A stretch of 64,000 bases of DNA from a bacterium (GTDB lineage Bacteria > Actinomycetota > Acidimicrobiia > Spongiisociales > UBA5794), in NCBI GenBank assembly GCA_024228555.1, contig JAAETI010000583.1:1-64000 (forward strand), read 5' to 3'. The notes under the pieces are model-generated. The model had not been told where the DNA came from and did no database searches. It worked only from the letters and a program-made list of their open reading frames with translations. This document shows positions 16,343 to 24,558 of this stretch, piece by piece (position 1 is the stretch's first letter; each line of letters begins with the position of its first letter). Made by a program: the position numbers and the translations under genes.

Positions 16343-16368
16343 CTGGGGGCACCCGAAGGTGCCCCCAG
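16343..16368 (-). promoter_or_regulatory. Strong intra-operon stem-loop after the binding-protein gene
   Basis: CTGGGGGCACC (16343-16353), loop CGAA, GGTGCCCCCAG (16358-16368): a perfect 11-base-pair stem, nine bases past the binding-protein stop. No T tract follows on the minus strand, so it is not a classic terminator. In many ABC importers such structures protect the 3' end of binding-protein mRNA and raise its level over the permeases. That role is inferred here. Confidence 0.7.
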
Positions 16369-16377
16369 GAATTGGAC

Positions 16378-17736
16378 TTACTTCTCGAGAACGTTCTCGA
16401 TCCAGCCAGCCTCCATTGCCGTCACCCAGTCGCCTTGCGGCTCGGGCAGGGCATGGGAGTTGAGTACGTCTGCCGGGAGCGTGGCTGCTCCCGAGGCGTA
16501 CGAGTTGAACGTGTCCTGTGCCGCTGCCGGCCAGGTGGTCACGTCTTGCGAGGTCATCCAACCCCAGCGGTCCGGGTCCGTCATGATGAGCTGATACTCA
16601 GGTGACGCGATGTAGTTGGCTACAACCATTGCCCCGGCCGGATTCGATGCATTGAACGGGATCGCTACGAAGTGGTTGTTCGAAAGCGTTCCAGTGTCGA
16701 ACACAAAGGTCCGTACCGACTCGGGATAGGTGCCCTCACTGATGTAGGTCGAAGCCCGCGACGGGTCATAGCTCATGTTGAAGTGGACCTCCTGATTGGC
16801 CATCAGGTCGGCCATGGCTCCACCCTCGGGGTATGTCTGGCCGCCACGCCACAGATCGGGCTCGATGTCGTTCAGGTACTCCCACACCTGCGGGGCGTAC
16901 TGATCGAATACTGCCTGATCGAACTCGCCAAGGAACGGCTCAGGACCGCCGGCCGCCCAGAAGAACAGATGGCGGACAAAGACGCTACCGGTGAAGTCCG
17001 GAATTGCCGGATAGGTGAACTGACCAGGATTCTCATGTACCCAGGTCTGCAACGACTCGAACGAAGTTGGTGGCTCAGACACAAACTCGCTGTTGTACTC
17101 CACCACGAACTGGGCGTGGCCCCAGGGGGATTCGAGGCCCTCAACGGGCTCACCAAAGTCGTTGGCAACTGACGGATCGTCCCACGGAACGTACTGAGCG
17201 TTCGGGATACCCTCGGACCATGGTCCAAAGAGCAGATCGGCCGTCTTCAGCGTGGCGAAGTTCTCACCGTTGATCCACATGAGATCGATCGAGCCGCCTT
17301 CGGTCTTGCCGGCTGCCGATTCATCGAGAACCTTGTTGACGAAGTCAGCCGCATCCGCCGGAACTCGGTTGATCGTGATGTTGTACTGGTCCTTCACCAG
17401 GGCAACGATGTACTCGTCAACGTTGCTGTTGACGGTGTCACTACCGCCCCACATGAACCAGTTGACGGTTGTGCCGTCAGCTGCTGCCAGGACCTCTTCC
17501 CAGGTGCCGTATCCGGGAACGTCGACGGGTGTACCGGCAGGAGCTGCCGTCGTCTCCGCCGGAGCTGCTGTCGTTTCAGCTGCACCCGCGGTTGTTTCCG
17601 TAGCTCCTGCAGTTGTCTCTGCCGGCGCTGCCGTCGTGCTGGCATCGTCGTCGTCACCGCCGCACGCAGCTGCAATCAACGCAAATGCCATCAACGCCAA
17701 CAGCCATCGCCAGCTGCTGCCTTTCAGATGTTTCAT
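16378..17736 (-). CDS. YnjB-like ABC importer substrate-binding lipoprotein
   Basis: A 452-residue extracytoplasmic binding protein. The signal peptide ends in LIAAAC with lipidation Cys25, followed by an acidic GGDDDD and a Thr/Ala/Pro linker (about residues 32-65). The mature part matches E. coli YnjB: NWFMWGGSDTVNSNVDEYI, then NKVLDESAAGKTEGGSIDLMWINGENF split over about residues 120-150, and LLFGPWSEGIPN. The YnjBCD substrate is not firmly established. Here it probably feeds the pathway's sugar or nucleoside-like compound to the cell. I chose ATG 17736, preceded by GAGGAG, because residues upstream of it do not form a signal peptide. Confidence 0.88.
   Translation of the reverse strand: MKHLKGSSWRWLLALMAFALIAAACGGDDDDASTTAAPAETTAGATETTAGAAETTAAPAETTAAPAGTPVDVPGYGTWEEVLAAADGTTVNWFMWGGSDTVNSNVDEYIVALVKDQYNITINRVPADAADFVNKVLDESAAGKTEGGSIDLMWINGENFATLKTADLLFGPWSEGIPNAQYVPWDDPSVANDFGEPVEGLESPWGHAQFVVEYNSEFVSEPPTSFESLQTWVHENPGQFTYPAIPDFTGSVFVRHLFFWAAGGPEPFLGEFDQAVFDQYAPQVWEYLNDIEPDLWRGGQTYPEGGAMADLMANQEVHFNMSYDPSRASTYISEGTYPESVRTFVFDTGTLSNNHFVAIPFNASNPAGAMVVANYIASPEYQLIMTDPDRWGWMTSQDVTTWPAAAQDTFNSYASGAATLPADVLNSHALPEPQGDWVTAMEAGWIENVLEK
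17528..17645 (-). repeat. Degenerate Ala/Thr/Pro linker repeat in the binding-protein gene
   Basis: Imperfect tandem units encode TTAAPAETTAGATETT-like text between the lipidation cysteine and the folded domain. Such linkers are common in actinobacterial, especially acidimicrobial, lipoproteins and hold the protein away from the membrane. Repeat units differ at third codon positions, so the repeat is old or under protein-level selection. Confidence 0.6.
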
Positions 17737-17859
17737 GTACCTTCTCCTCGTTTCATTCGAACTGGATTGAGTCCGATCCTTGGCGGTGGCCTCAACCGTT
17801 GCGCTGAGCCCCAAACCTCTTTCCCTCCCGGTGGTCATGCCGGCCGGGTCACTTCGTCG

Positions 17860-19314
17860 TCAGCAGTTCACCCCCGGTCTCTGTAGATGCCGGGCTGTGC
17901 CGACGCGTTCAACTGTGCGCATGCCTAACCAGGCTGCAACTTCCAACAACTCATCGCTCAGGTTGCCCTGGCCAACGGCATAGTGATGCTCGTGGCCACG
18001 AACGACGAGGGTGTTGACAAGATCTGTGAGGTCGATCGGCTCCCCGTTGAGTTCGAATCCGCCGAACCATCCTCTGGTCCCAACGAATCCTTTGGCGGGG
18101 TGGTCTTCGATACGGGCACGGACGACCAACATCTCCGAGGCGTTGTCGCCGATGTAGGTCATCGTCGTGTCCTGGGGAGCAAACACTTGGTCCCCCGCTA
18201 CACCGAATACCTCGGGAGACTTCCGACCAAGGGTCGGGTGGTCGATCCAGGTGATCCCATCCTCGTTGGCGAAGTGACGGGGGCTGACTCCGCAATGCCA
18301 CATCAACATCGTGCTAGACGTTGGATCCATGGCGGTCACATCGAGCAGCGTCGATGAGCCGGAGCGGTGGCTGAGTTCGTTGAGCAGCAGCATCGAGAGG
18401 GCGCCAGGAACATCGCCCTCACAAGAGACCGCAAACCCGTCTTCGGAGCCGAGCCAGCTGTAGGCCATGCACGGGGCGACACCGAGGATCTCCTGAAACT
18501 TCGGCCAGCACTGGACTGCGAGAGCGGAGTAGCCGTTGGAAACGGCCAAGTCCTTGATGGCAAGGTAGAGGCGCGCTCCCCGCTTCATGGCGTCGGCACC
18601 GGCGGTCACATCTGCGGCAGCTGCGGTGAGGTCGGCAACCACCTGTTCGGCTTTTTGCTCGTCGACGGCTTTGGTTAGTTCAGCCAATTCGCCGAACTCG
18701 TGAGCAACAACCCTCGTGCCAAACCGCGACCTGATCTGCGTCTCCTCAAAGTTCATGTTGTAGAAGCCAGGTGAGTTCCCGCCAATCCACCCGATCCGGG
18801 CGGTCGACATCTTCTTGAGGGCTCGCAGTGAGCGCGCTGTCACCTCGAAGCGCTCCACGAACTCGGGTTCGTCAACGTGCCCGAAGAACCACTTGTAGAC
18901 AGGGGCGTCATCACGGAGGTAGCGAGTGAGGATCGATGCGTAGTGGTTCACAGACACCAGCGAGTGCAACTGGATGTCGCCTTCCTGGTGTGGGTCCGGG
19001 GTGCCCCAGATACCGACGCGGGGAGCTACCTCGGCTAGAGGCAAGACGAGCTCACCCGAAGCACATGTCGCCAGCTCGATCATCAGGAAGTCAACCTGCT
19101 GCGCCACAAGCTCCCGAGCCGCACTCCCTGCCTGCTCGAGATCATTGACGGGTTCTTCGATTGCGACCAGTTCAAAGTCGAGCCGGTCGGCCAGGCCTCG
19201 CAAACCGTCGATTGCCCTGCCGTACTGATTGTGCTCGGTGCCGTAGAACGAGGGGAATGCCACCCCGACATAGCCAATTCGGAGCCTCGGCCCTGTGGAA
19301 TTCACATCTGTCAT
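17860..19314 (-). CDS. L-fucose/L-arabinose isomerase-family protein
   Basis: This 484-residue protein has the FucI/AraA fold pattern: LRIGYVGVAFPSFYG at the N-terminus, the middle RIGWIGGNSPGFYNMNFEE, and a C-terminal barrel. Candidate metal ligands are Glu in SCEGDVPGAL, Asp in LLDVTAMDPTSS and His in VRGHEHHYAVG, in the order Glu-Asp-His known from fucose isomerase. It should convert an aldose to a ketose in the cytoplasm. Some homologues act on unusual sugars, so the substrate is open. ATG 19314 overlaps the dhaL stop (ATGA). A 123-base gap without a clear promoter separates it from the binding-protein gene. Confidence 0.82.
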   Translation of the reverse strand: MTDVNSTGPRLRIGYVGVAFPSFYGTEHNQYGRAIDGLRGLADRLDFELVAIEEPVNDLEQAGSAARELVAQQVDFLMIELATCASGELVLPLAEVAPRVGIWGTPDPHQEGDIQLHSLVSVNHYASILTRYLRDDAPVYKWFFGHVDEPEFVERFEVTARSLRALKKMSTARIGWIGGNSPGFYNMNFEETQIRSRFGTRVVAHEFGELAELTKAVDEQKAEQVVADLTAAAADVTAGADAMKRGARLYLAIKDLAVSNGYSALAVQCWPKFQEILGVAPCMAYSWLGSEDGFAVSCEGDVPGALSMLLLNELSHRSGSSTLLDVTAMDPTSSTMLMWHCGVSPRHFANEDGITWIDHPTLGRKSPEVFGVAGDQVFAPQDTTMTYIGDNASEMLVVRARIEDHPAKGFVGTRGWFGGFELNGEPIDLTDLVNTLVVRGHEHHYAVGQGNLSDELLEVAAWLGMRTVERVGTARHLQRPGVNC

Positions 19315-19970
19315 GCGTCGTTCCTCTCGACGATCGTGGCTGCCCAGGTTTCAAAGATGATCGCTACCGTTGTCGCACCGGCATCGGGCACACCAACTGC
19401 TTTGTCACCGGCGTACTTGGCGCGACCCCGAAAAGCAGGCATAGACGTTGTGGCCTCGACGCCACTGCGAGCGGCGGCCGCCACGGCGGCGAGCGCATCT
19501 TTAACGTCGGCACCGGCTTCCGCCGACTCTGTTGCCGCGGCCGCAGCTGGTACGAGGGCGTCGACCATCGTCTTGTCACCAGGGCTCGTTTGGCCCCGAA
19601 GCATGACAGTCTCGACACCACTTCCAAGCGCCTCAGCGAGCTGAGTCACATCCGTGGCATCCGCATCCCGAAAGCCGCGACCCACGACCCGGAATAGGCT
19701 GCCAAAGAGTGCACCTGCCGCCCCACCCATCTCATCGAGAAACCCACGGGCAAGGATCTTCATCACATCGCCGGGTGACGGGTCGTCAGTTGTGTTCAGC
19801 TCGTTACGGGCGTAGCTCATCGCGGTAACGACATTCACGCCGTGGTCTCCGTCGCCGACTGCGGCGTCAAGACGGGAGAGCTCATCGACCTGCTGCTCGA
19901 CTGCGTCCGCCGCTGCGATCACCATCGCCTTCCAGTCCCGACCGTCGAGCTGAGTCCCGTTGCTTGTCAT
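19311..19970 (-). CDS. dhaL: DhaL-family kinase subunit (nucleotide-binding)
   Basis: A 219-residue ADP/ATP-binding domain of dihydroxyacetone-type kinases. DAAVGDGDHGVNV supplies the Asp residues that hold Mg-nucleotide. GGAAGALFGSLFRVVGRG and VDALVPAAAAA are the helical-barrel hallmarks. With DhaK it makes a complete kinase. No DhaM is visible, so it could be ATP-dependent like the ketotetrose and ketose kinases of other bacteria rather than PTS-driven. The TGATG junction with dhaK suggests coupled translation. Phosphorylation of a ketose at C1 before aldol cleavage is the likely job. Confidence 0.88.
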   Translation of the reverse strand: MTSNGTQLDGRDWKAMVIAAADAVEQQVDELSRLDAAVGDGDHGVNVVTAMSYARNELNTTDDPSPGDVMKILARGFLDEMGGAAGALFGSLFRVVGRGFRDADATDVTQLAEALGSGVETVMLRGQTSPGDKTMVDALVPAAAAATESAEAGADVKDALAAVAAAARSGVEATTSMPAFRGRAKYAGDKAVGVPDAGATTVAIIFETWAATIVERNDA

Positions 19971-20992
19971 CAGCCTGCCTCCCTCTCGGGAGCCATGAAC
20001 TGGACCGACGCTCCCAGTGCCGGGGCGTCATAGAGAGCCTTCATCTCCGCATCCATGCGGCAGAGAGAAATGGCAAACCCTGCAGATTCCTGTGTGGTTG
20101 CGTACGGCCCCATCCAGACGCGATGCACGGCGATGTCGGCTGCAGCAAGGACCTGTGCGATCCGTCTGTAGAGAATCGACAACTCCATGAGCGTCATCGA
20201 ACCCGAGTTGTTGACCAGAACGCATACCTCGTCACCTGCCGCGTAAGGAAGATCCTCGATCAGTCGCGGCATCATCATGTCTACGGTGTTGTCGGCAGTG
20301 GTGACTTCCAGGGCACCGTCCCCGGTCTCTCCGTGGACTCCGACGCCAATGGCAATTTGCCCATCACTTATGTCGCCAATGGTTTCTCCCGAGACGGGAT
20401 GCGAGCAGTTGCCGAGGGTTGCAGAAAGGGTCCTCGTGTTGTCGCGAACCTTCTCGGCCATCTGCCGACACTCGGACAGAGTCGCTCCAGCTTCGGCGTA
20501 TGCACCAACGATCTTCCATGCGAAGAACAGCCCGGCGGAGCCGCGGCGGTTGGGCTCGTCGCCTTGGGGTGCGGAATCGATGTCGTCATACAGAATGACC
20601 GATTCGACGTCGGTGATTCCCTCATCCTTTAGATCCTCGAGCGCCATCTCGGCGTTGAGGACATCACCAGAGTGGTTGGAGACACAGACAAGGACCCCAC
20701 CGCCGGCGTTGGCCGCCTTGACCCCGTTGGCCAGCTTGGAAGGACCGGGTGCGGTGAAGATTGGCCCTGGCACGTTGACATCAAACAGACCCGGTCCCAC
20801 CCAGCCGATCATTGCCGGTTCGTGACCAGATCCGTTACCGATGACAAGACCAACCTTGGCAGGGTCCTTCGGGGTGGCCCTGACGATCAATCCATCCTCG
20901 TAGCGAATGATGTCGGGGTACGCGGCCGCGAATCCTTCGAGCATCTCGGGCACAATATCCGCAAGACCGTTGATCATCTTCGTGGCTCTCAC
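19970..20992 (-). CDS. dhaK: DhaK-family kinase subunit (substrate-binding)
   Basis: A 340-residue substrate-binding subunit. The first signature is GNGSGHEPAMIGWVGPG and the second IGVGVHGETGDG. The His of VHGE is equivalent to the residue that covalently holds dihydroxyacetone as a hemiaminal in E. coli DhaK. The family also phosphorylates L- and D-erythrulose and other ketoses in polyol pathways. GTG 20992 overlaps the epimerase TGA (GTGA). Together with the epimerase, isomerase and aldolase it argues for a ketose 1-phosphate intermediate. Confidence 0.88.
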   Translation of the reverse strand: MRATKMINGLADIVPEMLEGFAAAYPDIIRYEDGLIVRATPKDPAKVGLVIGNGSGHEPAMIGWVGPGLFDVNVPGPIFTAPGPSKLANGVKAANAGGGVLVCVSNHSGDVLNAEMALEDLKDEGITDVESVILYDDIDSAPQGDEPNRRGSAGLFFAWKIVGAYAEAGATLSECRQMAEKVRDNTRTLSATLGNCSHPVSGETIGDISDGQIAIGVGVHGETGDGALEVTTADNTVDMMMPRLIEDLPYAAGDEVCVLVNNSGSMTLMELSILYRRIAQVLAAADIAVHRVWMGPYATTQESAGFAISLCRMDAEMKALYDAPALGASVQFMAPEREAG

Positions 20993-21906
20993 AGCTCTTG
21001 CCCCTCTCCGGCAGGTCCGGCCGCTGAACCAAAGTGGGACCGGACAAACGACTCAGCCTCGATAGCCTCTGCGTGCAGATCAGCAACAAGCGGCCGGAAG
21101 GCATGGGTAGAGCGTCCCGTTTCGACTTCGGGATTGGGGAACGTCTCGACGACAACCCAACCCTGATAACGGACGTCGTCGAGGGCTGCGGCCAAACCAG
21201 CCCAGTCGATGTGCCCTTTGCCCGGCATGGACCTGTTGCTGGCAGCTACCTGGAAGTGACCGAGACGGCTCCCGGTATTCCGTACTGCAGCCGCTAGGTC
21301 GGACTCCTCGACATTCATGTGGAACGTGTCGAGTTCGATCTTCACCGAGGGATGATCGACGAGTGCCAGGTAGTCATTCGCCTGCTCAACCGTGTTGAAC
21401 ATGAATGACTCGAACCGGTTGAGCACTTCAACACACACATCTACGCCGACCGCATCGGCAGCGATGGCCACCTCGTGCAACGATTGTGCGGATCGGAATC
21501 GTCGCTCTTGGAGATCATCGTCGGGAAAGCCAAACCACGGGGCATAGGTGACGCCACCAAGGATCGGACTCCGCATTTGGTGAGCGGTATCGAGACAGCG
21601 CTTCAAGAACTCGATGCCGGCCCGACGCACTGCCGGATCGGGATGAGAGATGTCTGTCTCGGGACTGAGCCCGGTACTGCACAGGATCGCAAGATCGAGC
21701 CGATCTGCCTCCGCCAGTATCCGCTGATGTTCATCAAGGACGTGGGGCATCAGCGAGATCTCGACACCGTCGTAACCGCACTCCTTTGCTGTTGCGAAGT
21801 ACGCAGCCTGGTCATCCATCCAGCGATCCATGAAGTAGAAGATCTCAATGCCAATCGACCGGATCGATGTCGCTGCTCCACTCGTCGGTGCAATTGGAGG
21901 CGTCAT
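20989..21906 (-). CDS. D-tagatose 3-epimerase-family sugar isomerase/epimerase
   Basis: A 305-residue TIM-barrel protein of the ketose 3-epimerase branch. The typical metal-site text is present: CVEVLNRFESFMFNT (Glu), KIELDTFHMNVEE (Asp and His), GHFQVAASNR (His) and WVVVETFPNPEVE (Glu). These enzymes invert C3 of free ketoses. Relatives isomerise L-erythrulose phosphate or hydroxypyruvate. ATG 21906 overlaps the regulator stop (ATGA). In this operon it probably turns the isomerase product into the ketose accepted by the DhaKL kinase. Confidence 0.87.
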   Translation of the reverse strand: MTPPIAPTSGAATSIRSIGIEIFYFMDRWMDDQAAYFATAKECGYDGVEISLMPHVLDEHQRILAEADRLDLAILCSTGLSPETDISHPDPAVRRAGIEFLKRCLDTAHQMRSPILGGVTYAPWFGFPDDDLQERRFRSAQSLHEVAIAADAVGVDVCVEVLNRFESFMFNTVEQANDYLALVDHPSVKIELDTFHMNVEESDLAAAVRNTGSRLGHFQVAASNRSMPGKGHIDWAGLAAALDDVRYQGWVVVETFPNPEVETGRSTHAFRPLVADLHAEAIEAESFVRSHFGSAAGPAGEGQEL

Positions 21907-22904
21907 CGCTCGTCTCCATGGGTGGCAATAAGACACGCCGCAGTGATGTCGTCGGTGATGAGCGTGTTGAAGTAGCCGCCTCTCAAGCCACCGATAATCG
22001 CTGGGACCTTGGCGGCGCCCCCTGCCACAAGAACGCTCCATGGCACCTTGCGCACGTCGTCGAGGTTGATCCCGATCAGATTGGGATCGGTCCGCGACTG
22101 AACATGGTTGCCGTCGATATCGAAGTAGTAGCCGAGAGCATCGCCGACGGCACCTCGCTCGCGGAGGTCGGTCAAGTCGTCGGCGGTAAGCACGCCGTAT
22201 TGGAAAAGGATCGCACTCGTATCAACCGGTCCGACGCTCTGCACCATGATGTCCGACTGCCGAGTTCGATCAAGAGTGCTGGCAATAGAGGGCTCCAATG
22301 CCAGGCGTGAGCCCAGGTCCGGATCGGTGACAAACCCGGGAACCTGCAAAGCCTCGCGGGTCCCGCCTGCCAGCTCCGCCATCTTGAAGCTGACATCGAA
22401 TCGCGCCCAATCGCGGTTGTAGGCGGCGCCGATGAGTTCGATGAAGGCACAATCAACGGGGCGTTCGGGACGGAAGCGCTCAGGTAGGTATGCCATCGTC
22501 CTGCCGATACCGAGCCCGATACGAAGTCCGGGTCGCAGTTGATCGGTCAGAAACTGAGCTGCACCCTCAGCGAGGACGGATTCGAGCGATCGACCAGATT
22601 GGTCTGACGACACAACGACGGCATCGCGCAGTCCAAATCCCCTGATCAGTTCGGTCTCGAGTTCGATATGCCAGCCGGCAGGTACTTTGACTCGGATCTC
22701 GAGGATGCCGTGGGTCCTTGCCAAACCGAGCACACGATTGATTTTGATCCGTGAGTAGCCAAGACGGTCGCCGATCTCGCTCTGGGTCAGCCCGGCTTGG
22801 TAGTAGAGCATCGCCGCACGCACTGCCAGGCGATAGTCGGCCTCGGAGATGCCGGGTGGGATCCCAGCAACATCCGGATGAACATCTGTTCGTACAACGT
22901 TCAT
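21903..22904 (-). CDS. SorC/DeoR-type sugar-binding transcriptional regulator
   Basis: A 333-residue regulator with an N-terminal helix-turn-helix (GLTQSEIGDRLGYSRIKINR) and a C-terminal sugar-phosphate-sensing domain (RPGLRIGLGIGRTMAYL, then KVPAIIGGLRGGYFNTLITD). It is the first gene of the operon and should respond to a phosphorylated pathway intermediate. I chose ATG 22904. No ribosome site precedes it, but a promoter (22913-22941) places the transcript start at the ATG, so a leaderless mRNA is likely. A GTG at 22961 would add residues with no family resemblance. Confidence 0.88.
   Translation of the reverse strand: MNVVRTDVHPDVAGIPPGISEADYRLAVRAAMLYYQAGLTQSEIGDRLGYSRIKINRVLGLARTHGILEIRVKVPAGWHIELETELIRGFGLRDAVVVSSDQSGRSLESVLAEGAAQFLTDQLRPGLRIGLGIGRTMAYLPERFRPERPVDCAFIELIGAAYNRDWARFDVSFKMAELAGGTREALQVPGFVTDPDLGSRLALEPSIASTLDRTRQSDIMVQSVGPVDTSAILFQYGVLTADDLTDLRERGAVGDALGYYFDIDGNHVQSRTDPNLIGINLDDVRKVPWSVLVAGGAAKVPAIIGGLRGGYFNTLITDDITAACLIATHGDER
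22880..22891. promoter_or_regulatory. Inverted repeat inside the first codons of the regulator
   Basis: GAACA-TC-TGTTC, perfect arms of five bases. It lies 13 bases into the regulator gene, close to the palindrome at 22899-22910 and about one helical turn and a half away. It could be a second operator half of a looped repressor. It may also be coincidence. Confidence 0.35.
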
Positions 22905-22910
22905 ATGAAC
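22899..22910. promoter_or_regulatory. Candidate SorC operator palindrome at the transcript start
   Basis: GTTCATATGAAC is a perfect 12-base palindrome containing the regulator's ATG (22904-22902) and lying just below the -10. A repressor bound here would block initiation of the whole 19-gene operon, so autoregulation is the natural reading. Confidence 0.55.
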
Positions 22911-22912
22911 GC

Positions 22913-22941
22913 ACCGTAGTCCCGACGAACTCTGATTACAA
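22913..22941 (-). promoter_or_regulatory. Operon promoter, leaderless
   Basis: Minus strand: -35 TTGTAA (22941-22936), 17-base spacer, -10 TACGGT (22918-22913), then eight bases to the ATG at 22904. Spacing is ideal for a sigma-70-type promoter firing at the start codon. The second SorC gene of the window has the same geometry. Confidence 0.6.
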
Positions 22942-22985
22942 CTGAGCGAATCCTCGCCCACTGGCCGGTGTCTTAGAGTGCATCC

Positions 22986-23606
22986 ATGACATCAACTGAC
23001 ATCAAGGCCATCGTGTTCGACTTGGGTGGCGTACTCATCGACTGGAACCCGCGCCACATGTACCGCACGGTCTTTGAAGACGAGGCCGAGATGGAACACT
23101 TTCTCGGTGAGATTGCGACCCTCGAGTGGAACAGCCAACACGACGCCGGGGTCCGCTGGGCCGACGGTGTCGCCCAGCTCAGCGAGCAACACCCGGAGTA
23201 CGCCGGTCTTATCGAGATGTACATGACTCGCTGGACCGAGATGCTCAATGGACCCATCGACGGAACCGTGGCGATCCTCGCCGAACTCAAGAAAGCCGGC
23301 TACGAAGTTCATGCGCTGACCAACTGGTCTTCCGAAACCTTCCCGATCGCACTTGAGCGCTACGACTTCCTTGGCTGGTTCGAAGACATCGTTGTGTCGG
23401 GTGACGAGAAGATCATCAAACCCGACCCCCGCATCTACGAGATCCTGCTGGAGAGGGTCGGCCGCAACGCATACGAGTGTGTCTTTATCGATGACAGCCC
23501 CGCCAACATCGAGGCCGCCCGTAAACTTGGCTTGGTCGGCATCCCCTTCCATAGCCCCGAGCAACTCGCCGGTGAACTGGCGGCCCTCGGGGTTACCACC
23601 GACTGA
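22986..23606 (+). CDS. HAD-superfamily hydrolase
   Basis: A 206-residue haloacid dehalogenase-like phosphatase. Motif I is FDLGGVLIDWNP, with the nucleophile Asp and with a Gly-Gly-Val-Leu-Ile stretch typical of subfamily IA. Motif II is ALTNWSSETF, motif III includes SGDEKIIKPDPRIYE, and motif IV is CVFIDDSPANIEAA. These are the features of sugar or nucleotide phosphatases and of 2-haloacid dehalogenases. The substrate cannot be told. It starts 82 bases from the divergent regulator and is followed after 8 bases by an EamA transporter. Confidence 0.88.
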   Translation: MTSTDIKAIVFDLGGVLIDWNPRHMYRTVFEDEAEMEHFLGEIATLEWNSQHDAGVRWADGVAQLSEQHPEYAGLIEMYMTRWTEMLNGPIDGTVAILAELKKAGYEVHALTNWSSETFPIALERYDFLGWFEDIVVSGDEKIIKPDPRIYEILLERVGRNAYECVFIDDSPANIEAARKLGLVGIPFHSPEQLAGELAALGVTTD

Positions 23607-23614
23607 CGGTCGCG

Positions 23615-24520
23615 GTGCGTCCTCGTCTCAACACCACACCCGGCAGTAGAGCTCACGCCTACGGTGCGGTGGAGTGGGGCCTACTTGCGGCCACCGCACT
23701 CATCTGGGGCTCGTCCTTCATATTCGTCGCCGAAGCGCTCGAATCGTTCCGCCCGCCCGTAATCGCCGCCAGCCGGCTCATCCTTGGTTTCCTTGTCCTC
23801 GCAGCTTTCCCACCGGCGCGCCGTCCCGTGGCGCGTCGCGACTGGCCAACCATCGCCGTTCTTGGCGTGATCTGGATGGCGATCCCGCTCCTGCTCATTC
23901 CCACCGCACAACAGTGGATTGCCTCCTCGCTGGCGGCCATGATCAACGGAGCCGTCCCGCTATTCGCAGCCCTCATCGCGGCAATCATGCTGAGCAGGGC
24001 TCCGGGCAAGATCCAACTGCTAGGCCTGGCAATCGGTTTCACGGGCGTCGCCCTCATATCGCTTGGTGGCGATGGCTCCGGAACCCAGCTGGGTGGCGTG
24101 CTCCTCATGCTGCTGGCGTCGATGCTCGAGGGACTTGCAATGAACGTGGCTGTCCCACTCCAGCAGAAGTACGGAGCGCTCCCTGTGCTACTCCGTTCGG
24201 TCGGCGTCGCTGCCGTCGTCACTCTCCCCATTGCGCTCTTGAGCCTCCCCTCAGCAGACGTCCAGCTGTCGTCTGTCGCTGCTGTCGCCTCAATAGGGCT
24301 GCTCGGGACCGGTGTTGCCTATATCGCCATGGTGACGCTGGTCGGAAGGATGGGGGCGACTCGTGGTGCGGTCGCCATCTACCTGATGCCCGTGGTCGCT
24401 CTGATCCTCGGCGTAGTGGTGCGCGACGAAACGATCACCATCGGCGCCGGGCTCGGCATCATCCTCATCTTGCTCGGCGCCTGGCTGACCACAAGGCGTG
24501 ATTCCTCGATCAGCGAGTGA
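23615..24520 (+). CDS. EamA/DMT-family transporter
   Basis: A 301-residue integral membrane protein with about ten helices in two EamA repeats. The first begins LLAATALIWGSSFIFVAEAL. RPPVIAASRLILGFLVLAA and IASSLAAMINGAVPLFAAL are typical. The second repeat runs from LGGVLLMLLASMLEG to the end. Members export amino acids, metabolites or drugs. No specificity is visible. It starts at GTG 23615, 8 bases after the HAD gene, so both are probably one transcript. Confidence 0.88.
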   Translation: MRPRLNTTPGSRAHAYGAVEWGLLAATALIWGSSFIFVAEALESFRPPVIAASRLILGFLVLAAFPPARRPVARRDWPTIAVLGVIWMAIPLLLIPTAQQWIASSLAAMINGAVPLFAALIAAIMLSRAPGKIQLLGLAIGFTGVALISLGGDGSGTQLGGVLLMLLASMLEGLAMNVAVPLQQKYGALPVLLRSVGVAAVVTLPIALLSLPSADVQLSSVAAVASIGLLGTGVAYIAMVTLVGRMGATRGAVAIYLMPVVALILGVVVRDETITIGAGLGIILILLGAWLTTRRDSSISE

Positions 24521-24558
24521 TCCGGAGCGGTACCCTCTGAATACGAGAGAGGGGTGCA

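Noticed and set aside
17737-17859. Internal promoter before the binding-protein gene
   Set aside because: The 123-base gap shows no pair of boxes with good spacing. Only a ribosome site is clear.
19311-20992. Glycerol/dihydroxyacetone assimilation as the role of DhaKL
   Set aside because: No glycerol dehydrogenase, DhaM or DhaR is present, while isomerase, epimerase and aldolase point to a longer ketose.
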